A DNA stretch of 64,000 nt from Amphibiibacter pelophylacis. Its GTDB lineage: Bacteria; Pseudomonadota; Gammaproteobacteria; Burkholderiales; Burkholderiaceae_C. Each line of letters begins with the position of its first letter. Position 1 is the stretch's first letter. The stretch covers positions 211,881 through 275,880 of the forward strand of contig NZ_JAWDIE010000001.1 in assembly GCF_037688875.1 (NCBI RefSeq), read 5' to 3'. This document shows, piece by piece, positions 25,026-35,052 of the stretch. Below the pieces are notes generated by a model. The model ran no database searches. It had not been told where the DNA came from and saw only the letters and a list, made by a program, of their open reading frames with translations. The position numbers and the translations under genes are program-made.

Positions 25026-25592
25026 TCAGGACGCTGGATCCTGGCGCTGCTGCGACATCCAGATCAGATCGTCCGGGTTGATGCCCGCCGCACGAACGCG
25101 TGCGGTCAGATCGCTGCGCAGCGCGGGCGAGATCGTTTTGCTGCGCGACAGGATCCAGCAGTAGCCACGATCCGGCCCGACGACCACGGCCCACTGGTAA
25201 CCCTTGTCGAGCGCGATGACGTGGTAGCCGCCGTAAAATGGTCCGAAGAAGGAAACCTTCAAAGACCCTGTGCGGGTTTCGCCCGTAAATAGCGCGCGGC
25301 CGACGGCTTCGTTCCAACCGCCTTTGGCGGCGTCGTAGCCGCGGTTGACGACACGCACACTGCCATCTTTCTGCAGGCTGTACTGGGCGGTGACGTCGCT
25401 CAGGCCGCGCTCGAAAGAGTGATCCAGCCGCGCCACCTCATACCAGCGGCCCTGGTAGCTCTGGATGTCGAAGGGCGTGACCGCCGTCAATCCCTCGGGT
25501 GGGCGTGTGGACGAGCAGGCCGCCAGAAAACCCGGCAGAGCCAGCGCCAGAACACAAGCCAGATGGCGCAGCAGGCCAGCGCGTAAAACCAT
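25026..25592 (-). CDS. blc: outer-membrane lipocalin (Blc-like lipoprotein)
   Basis: Bacterial lipocalins bind lipids or fatty acids at the outer membrane and are induced by stress. The 188-aa protein has a lipoprotein signal with lipobox LAAC, the lipocalin signature YQGRWYEVARLDHSFERG and the later block WAVVVGPDRGYCWILSRS. It is the first gene of the photolyase operon. Pairing of a lipocalin with photolyase genes is also known in singlet-oxygen regulons of Rhodobacter, so photo-oxidative stress is the likely theme. Confidence 0.9.
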   Translation of the reverse strand: MVLRAGLLRHLACVLALALPGFLAACSSTRPPEGLTAVTPFDIQSYQGRWYEVARLDHSFERGLSDVTAQYSLQKDGSVRVVNRGYDAAKGGWNEAVGRALFTGETRTGSLKVSFFGPFYGGYHVIALDKGYQWAVVVGPDRGYCWILSRSKTISPALRSDLTARVRAAGINPDDLIWMSQQRQDPAS

Positions 25593-25845
25593 GAAAACAC
25601 TCCATTAGACGCAAAACCCGATGCTAGGGCTGACGGCAAAACCGGGTGCCTCAGCCGATTTTGGCACGCGGTGTTACCCCCCTGGGCCGGTGTCAGTCGA
25701 CTCGGTGAAAGTGTTGTGCTTCGGCGCAATTTTCCCGCCTGAATTGCCTGGGATTCGATATAAGCTGCCATAGAAACTGGCTATCGGATTAAAATTGTGC
25801 CTGTGAATTATTTATGGGCCTCATCCGGGAAAAGTGCAGTTCAGT

Positions 25846-26451
25846 ATGTCCACCAACCACTCCAGCGGCGATCTCTCGGACGCCGCGGTCCTGGGGCCTT
25901 TGCGGCGCCAGATGCTGCAGTTTGCCCAGCTGCAGCTGCGCGATGTTCATCTGGCCGAGGATGCCGTGCAGGAAGCGCTGCTGTCGGCGCTGCGCTATCA
26001 GGACCGGTTCAACGGCCAGGCCGCGCTGAAAACCTGGGTCTTCGCCATTCTGAAAAACAAGATCATCGACATCCTGCGCCAGCGCACGCGTCTGGCCGAA
26101 GTCAGCACCACCCCGCTGGATGAGGACGCCGAACAGGATCTGGGCGAGCTGTTTGATGCGCGCGGACACTGGGATGCCGATGGACGCCCGAAGGCCTGGG
26201 GCAGCCCCGACGGGGCGCTGCAGGATCAGCAGTTCTGGACGATTTTCGAGACTTGCCTGGAGCTGCTGCCGCCGCAGCAGGCCCGTGTGTTCATGATGCG
26301 CGAGTTCATCGGGCTGGAAAGCCCCGAGATCTGTGAGGAGGCCGGTGTGACCATCTCCAACCTGAACGTCCTGCTCTACCGCGCCCGGATGCGCCTGCGC
26401 CAGTGTCTGGAGATGAAGTGGTTTGACGGGGATGCCCCCGCCGGGGCCTGA
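25846..26451 (+). CDS. ECF-type sigma factor facing the bufferin operon
   Basis: The 201-aa protein has sigma region 2 (DVHLAEDAVQEALLSALRY, then KTWVFAILKNKIIDILRQR) and region 4 (LLPPQQARVFMMREFIGLE, then ISNLNVLLYRARMRLRQC). It resembles the RpoE-like factors that accompany DUF2282/DUF692 genes; in Neisseria meningitidis a sigma-E gene and its zinc-finger anti-sigma MseR sit in such a cluster. ATG 25846 was chosen; GTG 25834 in the same frame is possible. It is convergent with its likely anti-sigma gene (16 bp between stops) and divergent from the photolyase operon (253 bp). Confidence 0.9.
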   Translation: MSTNHSSGDLSDAAVLGPLRRQMLQFAQLQLRDVHLAEDAVQEALLSALRYQDRFNGQAALKTWVFAILKNKIIDILRQRTRLAEVSTTPLDEDAEQDLGELFDARGHWDADGRPKAWGSPDGALQDQQFWTIFETCLELLPPQQARVFMMREFIGLESPEICEEAGVTISNLNVLLYRARMRLRQCLEMKWFDGDAPAGA

Positions 26452-26467
26452 ACGCGCGGGCTCGGGT

Positions 26468-26677
26468 TCAGGCGCCGTCGCGGGGCTCGGGCGGGAGCGC
26501 ATCGCTGCGCTCGGTGTACTGGCGCGAGAAGCGCCGCAGCAGTGCCATCTGCTGGCCGGTGCGGCGGCAGCTCTTGCAGACGGCCAGGTGGACTTTGAGC
26601 CCCAGGGTTTCCCCGGCACTCAGGGGGCGATCCTGAGATTCGGACAATCGTTCGGTGGCTTCGCGGCAGGTCAGCAT
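26468..26677 (-). CDS. zf-HC2 (ZAS-type) anti-sigma factor
   Basis: This 69-aa protein holds the anti-sigma zinc motif: HLAVCKSC, matching H-x3-C-x2-C (H30, C34, C37), with C4 in MLTCREATERLSE as the probable fourth ligand. It has no membrane span, so it should act in the cytosol as a redox- or metal-sensitive brake on the neighbouring sigma factor. Unusually it is not co-directional with the sigma gene; it is the last gene of the bufA-bufB-bufC-doxX operon, 10 bp after doxX. MLT was taken as the start because the domain begins there. Confidence 0.85.
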   Translation of the reverse strand: MLTCREATERLSESQDRPLSAGETLGLKVHLAVCKSCRRTGQQMALLRRFSRQYTERSDALPPEPRDGA

Positions 26678-26687
26678 GATGCTGCGA

Positions 26688-27206
26688 TTATCGCCCAACC
26701 GGATTGGCCACGAAACGGCGGCTGATCCAGTGGTCCAGCGACAGCCAGCCCGGGCCGCGCCAGATGATGAGCAGCAGGATGGTCGCCCAGGTGCCGTGCG
26801 TGGGGTAAGCGTCGGGGTAGACAAAAATCTCGATCACCGAAGTCATGCCCAGCAGGCCCAGCGCGGCAAAGCGCGACCCGATGCCCAGCAGCAGCATCGT
26901 CGAGAAGACGTGTTCGGCGATCGCCGCCATCAGCGCGGCCAGCGCCGGGGGCAGCAGCGGCAGCGCGTACTCGGTCTGGAAGAGCGAAATGGCTGAATCC
27001 GACAGGTGCGGCCAGCCCAGCTGGACGCTGCCGCCGATGAGGTCGATGGCGAAGCCCTCGACCTTGGTCTGGCCCGACAGCCAGAACACGGCGGCGATGG
27101 AAAAGCGCCCCAGAAAAGCGATCAGGCTGTAGGGAATCTGTTCGAAAAGGGCAAAGCAGCGGCGGACCAGCCGCGCCACTGCTGCGGCAGGGGAAGATGA
27201 AGTCAT
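26688..27206 (-). CDS. DoxX-family membrane protein (HvfX-like)
   Basis: The 172-aa protein has four predicted membrane helices typical of DoxX (FLGRFSIAAVFWLSGQTKVEG, shortened at SGQTK; PALAALMAAIAEHVFSTMLLL; the WATILLLIIW end). DoxX proteins regularly accompany DUF2282/DUF692/DUF2063 genes and are considered part of the bufferin maturation or export set, though their exact job is unknown. It starts 36 bp after bufC and is followed after 10 bp by the anti-sigma gene. Confidence 0.88.
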   Translation of the reverse strand: MTSSSPAAAVARLVRRCFALFEQIPYSLIAFLGRFSIAAVFWLSGQTKVEGFAIDLIGGSVQLGWPHLSDSAISLFQTEYALPLLPPALAALMAAIAEHVFSTMLLLGIGSRFAALGLLGMTSVIEIFVYPDAYPTHGTWATILLLIIWRGPGWLSLDHWISRRFVANPVGR

Positions 27207-27242
27207 GGTGATTCTCGAAAAAAAGAGAGAAGAAAAAAGCGT

Positions 27243-28034
27243 TCAGTCGTCCGCCAGCAGGGATTCGCGGATCAGCAGGCCCAGCAGGCGCATCAGATCA
27301 AAGCTGGGGTCGCCGCTGTAGCGTTCCAGCAGCTCGCCCAGGGGGCTGCCACCCTGCAGATCGCGCAGGGCCTGCGCGTCGCCAGGGGTGAGGTGCAGCA
27401 GGCGCACCGCGCTGCCTTCGCGCCAGACCAGCGCGTGGGTGTCGGCGGGCTGCGGAGCGGTGACGGCCTCGCCCTCCTGGTGGCTGGCCCAGACAGGCAG
27501 CACGTCGTGGTTCAGGCTGAGCACGCGCAGCGAGGGCTGCAGCGCCAGGCGCAGCAGCGGCAGGCTGTCAGCATCCTGCAGCGCCTGAGCCAGCACCTGC
27601 TGCGGCAGCGGCGGGGCGTCGACCTCGTTGATCACCTGGATCACGGCCAGCTCCAGCCGCGCCAGGTCGGCGATGGCTGCGGCCACATCGTGCGGCAGGG
27701 CGTCCGTCTGCGCCGCCAGGCTCGTCACAAAATCGGGGAACGCGCTGCCATAGTCGGCCATGATGGGCGTGGCCGGCGGGTGGCTGCGCACAAAAGCGCG
27801 GGCCAGATCGCGGAACAGATCGCTGCCCAGCCAAGCGTGGACGACGGGAAAGCTGTCGGCCACCGCGTCCATCAAGGTCACGATGACGTTGTTGCGGTAA
27901 ACAGCAAAGCGGTGAGCGGGGTCGGAGCCGTTCCAGGTTTTCAGGCCTTGGGGCGCGGGCTGCTCGGGGTCCAGCAGGGCCAGGCGCCAGTCGGTCTGGC
28001 TTTGTGCGGGGGCCAGGGTCGCGGACGTGTTCAT
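27243..28034 (-). CDS. bufC: BufC/HvfC-type partner protein (DUF2063)
   Basis: The 263-aa protein has the DUF2063 N-terminal domain (FAVYRNNVIVTLMDAVADSF, then RSHPPATPIMADYGSAFPDF) and a less conserved C-terminal half. In the methanobactin and HvfABC systems this partner works with the MNIO enzyme to modify cysteine residues of the precursor. The start at 28034 overlaps the bufB stop as ATGA, which excludes the longer upstream frame and indicates 1:1 coupled translation, as expected for a complex. Confidence 0.9.
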   Translation of the reverse strand: MNTSATLAPAQSQTDWRLALLDPEQPAPQGLKTWNGSDPAHRFAVYRNNVIVTLMDAVADSFPVVHAWLGSDLFRDLARAFVRSHPPATPIMADYGSAFPDFVTSLAAQTDALPHDVAAAIADLARLELAVIQVINEVDAPPLPQQVLAQALQDADSLPLLRLALQPSLRVLSLNHDVLPVWASHQEGEAVTAPQPADTHALVWREGSAVRLLHLTPGDAQALRDLQGGSPLGELLERYSGDPSFDLMRLLGLLIRESLLADD

Positions 28035-28915
28035 ACCGGCACCGCCACAGTCAGCTCGTCCATGATGGACTGCGCACGCTGCGCTTCGCTGTAAAGCACC
28101 GACCAGTCGGGCACGTCGTTGTCCCATTCGATCAGGGTGGGCTGGGGGCCAATCTCTTCGATCACGCGGGCGTAGAGCGACCACACCGCCTCGGCGACCG
28201 GCGCGCCGTGGCTGTCGATCAGCAGGGTCTGACCCAGGCTGTCCTGTTCGGGGAAGTAGCCCGCCAGGTGGATTTCGCCCACCGCAGCCAGCGGCAGCGC
28301 GGCCATGTAGGCGGGGATATTGCGGCCGTGGTTGACGCAGGAGATGTACGCGTTGTTCACGTCCAGCAGCAGGCCGCAGCCGGTGCGCCGGATGACTTCA
28401 GCCATGAAATCGGCCTCGTTCCAGGTGGACGCGGCAAATTCGACGTAGGTGGCCGGGTTTTCCAGCAGCATGCGGCGGCCCAGCGTGCTTTGCACCTGAT
28501 CGACGTGGCTGCACACACGCTCCAGGGTCTGCGCCGTGTAGGGCACGGGCAGCAAGTCATTCAGAAAGGCGTCGTCGTGGGTGGACCACGCCAGATGTTC
28601 GGAGAAAGAAGCGGGCTGATAGCGGTCCAGCAGTGCGCGCAGGCGCTGCAGGTGGTCCTTTGATAGCCCAGCTTCGGCGCCGATCGACAGGCCCACGCCA
28701 TGGATCGACAGCGCGTAAGGCCCCGAGCCGTCCCGCCCGCACAGGCGACCCAGCTGCTCGTGCATCGGGCCACCGGCCACCATGTAGTTCTCGGCGTGCA
28801 CTTCGAAGAAGCCCAGCTCGGGGCGCGACGCAAGAATCTCGTCGCCGTGCTGCGGCTTCAGACCCACGCCAGCGCGTGGGGGCAATCCGGAAATGGAGGG
28901 GTGCGGGGTATTCAT
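28031..28915 (-). CDS. bufB: MNIO-family bufferin maturase (DUF692)
   Basis: MNIO enzymes (multinuclear non-heme iron oxidases; MbnB, HvfB) oxidise cysteines of small precursor peptides into heterocycles that bind copper. The 294-aa TIM-barrel-like protein keeps the expected metal-ligand positions: FFEVHAENY, SIHGVG (H72), FSEHLAW (E106/H107), LENPATY (E152), LDVNNAY (D185), GEIHLAGY (E214/H216), DSHG (D234/H236) and IEWDND (E263). It lies 69 bp after the nearer precursor gene, separated by an octamer repeat array, and overlaps bufC by 4 bp. Confidence 0.92.
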   Translation of the reverse strand: MNTPHPSISGLPPRAGVGLKPQHGDEILASRPELGFFEVHAENYMVAGGPMHEQLGRLCGRDGSGPYALSIHGVGLSIGAEAGLSKDHLQRLRALLDRYQPASFSEHLAWSTHDDAFLNDLLPVPYTAQTLERVCSHVDQVQSTLGRRMLLENPATYVEFAASTWNEADFMAEVIRRTGCGLLLDVNNAYISCVNHGRNIPAYMAALPLAAVGEIHLAGYFPEQDSLGQTLLIDSHGAPVAEAVWSLYARVIEEIGPQPTLIEWDNDVPDWSVLYSEAQRAQSIMDELTVAVPV

Positions 28916-28932
28916 GGCAGGGCTCGGGGTCG

Positions 28933-28987
28933 GACGGTCAACAATCAGACGGTCAGGGAATCAGGCGATCAGACGCTCAAGGGATCA
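28933..28987 (-). repeat. array of seven TGA-N5 octamers after bufA copy 1
   Basis: Read on the minus strand, the spacer is a run of imperfect octamers, each starting TGA (for example TGATCCCT, TGAGCGTC, TGATCGCC, TGATTCCC, TGACCGTC), with one 7-base unit. The first TGA is the stop codon of bufA. The period of 8 places stops in all three frames before bufB. Confidence 0.75.
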
Positions 28988-29287
28988 GGACTTGGCCTTG
29001 AACTCTTCCAGCTGGCCGAAACCGGTGGGCGAGGTCTTGGATTCGGTCTTCACGCAGGTGCCTGCAGGAACCGATTTCCACGAGTTGGCCTGGTAATCGA
29101 CCTTGGCGGTGCCTGCGCAGGTGGTGCCCGCGCCAGCCTTGCAGTCGTTCTTGCCTTTCAGCGCGACGCCGTAGCACTTTTCCATTTTGGTGTCAGCGGC
29201 GTGGGCGGGAACCTGGGCCATGGCCAGGGCGCTGCCCAGGGCGAACAGGACGGCGGCGGAAGCGGTTTTCTGGGTCAGGGTGCTCAT
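28985..29287 (-). CDS. bufA1: BufA1-type bufferin precursor (DUF2282), copy 1
   Basis: The 100-aa precursor has a Sec signal (cleavage likely after PAHA, residue 30) and a mature part with four cysteines: C38 in MEKCYGV, C49 in KNDC, C57 in TTCAG and C78 in AGTCV. This DUF2282 pattern defines periplasmic bufferin-type metallophores, which are modified by the MNIO enzyme and bind copper. The EGKC motifs of HvfA are not present. It differs from copy 2 at one residue (Val79 instead of Leu). It lies between copy 2 and bufB. Confidence 0.9.
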   Translation of the reverse strand: MSTLTQKTASAAVLFALGSALAMAQVPAHAADTKMEKCYGVALKGKNDCKAGAGTTCAGTAKVDYQANSWKSVPAGTCVKTESKTSPTGFGQLEEFKAKS

Positions 29288-29340
29288 GATGGTTTCTTTC
29301 TTAAGGGGTTGAAAAATCAGGATGTTTGAAATGAATACGG

Positions 29341-29364
29341 GGAAATCAGCAGCTCAAGGGATCA
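29341..29364 (-). repeat. three TGA-N5 octamers after bufA copy 2
   Basis: On the minus strand the copy-2 stop codon begins the units TGATCCCT, TGAGCTGC and TGATTTCC. This is a shorter version of the seven-unit array after copy 1, so the array length differs between the two duplicates. Confidence 0.65.
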
Positions 29365-29679
29365 GGACTTGGCCTTGAACTCTTCCAGCTGGCCGAAACC
29401 GGTGGGCGAGGTTTTGGATTCGGTCTTCAGGCAGGTGCCAGCGGGAACCGATTTCCACGAATTGGCCTGGTAATCGACCTTGGCGGTGCCCGCGCAGGTG
29501 GTGCCAGCGCCAGCCTTGCAGTCGTTCTTGCCCTTCAGCGCGACGCCGTAGCACTTTTCCATTTTGGTGTCAGCGGCGTGGGCGGGAACCTGGGCCATGG
29601 CCAGGGCGCTGCCCAGGGCGAACAGGACGGCGGCGGAAGCGGTTTTCTGGGTCAGGGTGCTCATGATGGTTTCTTTCTT
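29351..29679 (-). repeat. tandem duplication unit (second copy of 28974-29302)
   Basis: About 330 bp are repeated with a 377-bp period. The block covers the bufA coding sequence, its stop-proximal octamer and the ribosome-binding region (AAGAAAGAAACC before ATG). The coding parts differ at only about nine of 303 bases, nearly all silent. No transposase or target-site duplication is visible. Confidence 0.85.
29362..29664 (-). CDS. bufA1: BufA1-type bufferin precursor (DUF2282), copy 2
   Basis: This is the promoter-proximal duplicate of the four-cysteine precursor: same signal peptide, C38, C49, C57 and C78, with Leu79. Its 99/100 identity and mostly silent base changes indicate a recent duplication, or gene conversion, under purifying selection. 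Two precursor genes per single maturase set would raise peptide dose. It is the first gene of the operon bufA-bufA-bufB-bufC-doxX-anti-sigma. Confidence 0.9.
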   Translation of the reverse strand: MSTLTQKTASAAVLFALGSALAMAQVPAHAADTKMEKCYGVALKGKNDCKAGAGTTCAGTAKVDYQANSWKSVPAGTCLKTESKTSPTGFGQLEEFKAKS

Positions 29680-30020
29680 GAAAGGGCCGGACGCTGTGAA
29701 ATGCAGTTCCTGGCGGAGGGGTTATCGGGAAAAATCAAAGCAGAACAATCTGTCTCGCCCCCTTTTGACGCAGCAGCGCGCCGGTTCTTACAGCCTTTTT
29801 CAAAAAAAGCTGAAATTTTTTCAATCCCCATTCGCCACCCCTTCCGCCGCACCCTCACAGCCCCCTGCCAGACCGGCATTGGCCACGCCGTTCTCCCCCG
29901 ATGACAGCGCGGTGTCAGGCCCTGGCAAGAACTTGCGCCAGAATGTGTGCAGAACAACGCCCGGGCCGCGGTCCGGGCCCCTGACAAGCCCGTAGAGACG
30001 ACGTAGAGACGAGGTCATTC
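29665..30020. promoter_or_regulatory. divergent intergenic region between bufA and pccB
   Basis: This 356-bp gene-free stretch includes a strongly AT-rich patch (29793-29830, runs of A and T) in otherwise GC-rich DNA, suited to an UP-like element for the bufferin promoter. A candidate ECF promoter lies next to it. Toward pccB I see no clear promoter hexamers, only GAGG 9 bp before its ATG. Confidence 0.5.
29764..29792 (-). promoter_or_regulatory. candidate ECF promoter of the bufferin operon
   Basis: On the minus strand TGTAAGAA (-35-like) is followed by CGTC (-10-like) with about 14 bases between them, directly downstream of the AT-rich patch and about 100 bp before the first bufA start. 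AAC/GTAA-type -35 and CGTC-type -10 elements are common in ECF promoters. The assignment is by eye only. Confidence 0.4.
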
Positions 30021-31553
<1,533 letters not shown>

Positions 31554-31565
31554 TCGGATGGCCAC

Positions 31566-31874
31566 ATGAGCAAAGCCCCACCCAAAGCCCAGGTGGCCGC
31601 TGAGGCGCAGCGCCTGACCGACATCCCCAACATCGGGGTGTCGCTGGCGGCCGATCTGCGGGGCATTGGCATAGACACGCCGCAGCAGGTGCGCGACATG
31701 GATCCGCGGGCCGCCTACGAGCGCCTGCGCGGTCCCATGGGGCGGCGCCACGACCCCTGCGTGCTCGACGTTTTTCTGGCCGCCCATGACTTCATGAATG
31801 GCGGTCCCCGCCAGCCCTGGTGGCATTTCACGGCGCAGCGCAAGGCGCTGATGGCTCAATTTTCTAGCATCTGA
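31566..31874 (+). CDS. helix-hairpin-helix (Cdd1-like) protein between pccB and pccA
   Basis: The 102-aa protein has a helix-hairpin-helix core (LTDIPNIGVSLAADLRGIGI, then TPQQVRDMDPRAAYERLR) and the C-terminal block RHDPCVLDVFLAA...MNGGPRQPWWHF that marks the Cdd1/'pathogenicity locus' family. A nucleic-acid- or protein-binding role is possible, but none is established. It starts 12 bp after pccB and ends 9 bp before pccA, so it is part of the carboxylase operon despite having no obvious metabolic role. Confidence 0.85.
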   Translation: MSKAPPKAQVAAEAQRLTDIPNIGVSLAADLRGIGIDTPQQVRDMDPRAAYERLRGPMGRRHDPCVLDVFLAAHDFMNGGPRQPWWHFTAQRKALMAQFSSI

Positions 31875-31883
31875 GGCACCCCC

Positions 31884-34408
<2,525 letters not shown>

Positions 34409-34439
34409 CTTGGGTCGCAGCCCTGAGGCGGTATTTACA

Positions 34440-34451
34440 TTGTCAATACAA
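34440..34451. promoter_or_regulatory. possible BrnA operator upstream of brnT
   Basis: The inverted repeat TTGT-CAAT-ACAA lies 18 bp before the brnT start and overlaps a -35-like TTGTCA. BrnA-type antitoxins repress their own operons by binding palindromes at the promoter, so this is the natural candidate site. Confidence 0.4.
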
Positions 34452-34469
34452 CAGGGCATCATTGAATGC

Positions 34470-34769
34470 ATGGATACCCACTTCCACCTGAACGGGGCCG
34501 ATTTTGTCTGGGACACGCACAAAGCCGCCAGCAATGCGATCAAGCACGGGGGTGTGACGTTCGAGCAGGCAGCTTCGGTCTTTTTTGATCCGTTTCTGCG
34601 GCTGGTGGATGCCTCACGCAACGACGAGGCGCGCGACGCGGTCGTGGGCTTTGATGCCCAGTCCCGCCTGCTGTTTGTGGTGCATGTCCAGATGGACGAT
34701 GCGTTCATCCGCATCATCTCGGCCCGCAAGGCCACTGCGCTGGAGCGACGTGAACATGAGCATTCCTGA
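34470..34769 (+). CDS. brnT: BrnT-family ribonuclease toxin
   Basis: BrnT toxins are RelE-fold ribonucleases that stop translation when free. The 99-aa protein has the family pattern FVWDTHKAASNAIKHGGVTF...ASVFFDP near the N-terminus and RLLFVVHV...IRIISARKAT...ERREHE at the C-terminus; the RIISARKAT and ERR-E basic residues are the expected active-site region. ATG 34470 fits the family length. The antitoxin ORF overlaps by 14 bp. Confidence 0.9.
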   Translation: MDTHFHLNGADFVWDTHKAASNAIKHGGVTFEQAASVFFDPFLRLVDASRNDEARDAVVGFDAQSRLLFVVHVQMDDAFIRIISARKATALERREHEHS

Positions 34770-35052
34770 CACCCTCAAAACCAGACTGGACAAAAACCGC
34801 GCCATGATCTCGATCACTGTGCGCGTGCCGGTCGACGTGATCGACTCCATGAAAGCCATTGCGCCCCAGCGCGGCATGGCAGGTTATCAGACGCTGCTCA
34901 AATCCTATCTGAGCGAAGGGCTGCGGCGGGATGAAGCCCTGTTTGCGGTTAGCGACACGCAGATGCGCCTTCTGGCGGCCTTAAGGCGCCGGGGCGTTCC
35001 GCAGGAGCTGCTGGATGAAGTGGTTCAGGAAGCCTCGGGGGAGGGCGCTTGA
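34756..35052 (+). CDS. brnA: BrnA-like antitoxin
   Basis: The 98-aa protein has a ribbon-helix-helix type core (ISITVRVPVDVIDSMKAIA, then GMAGYQTLLKSYLSEGLRR) of the BrnA/CopG class, expected to bind the toxin and repress the operon. The C-terminal 30 residues extend beyond the core. Overlap with brnT gives translational coupling. Its stop overlaps a TTG start of the next, unrelated gene. Confidence 0.87.
   Translation: MSIPDTLKTRLDKNRAMISITVRVPVDVIDSMKAIAPQRGMAGYQTLLKSYLSEGLRRDEALFAVSDTQMRLLAALRRRGVPQELLDEVVQEASGEGA

Noticed and set aside
28933..29664. Possible IS or CRISPR array from the repeats around bufA
   Set aside because: No transposase, inverted termini or target-site duplication; the octamers have no spacers, and the larger repeat is a simple gene duplication.
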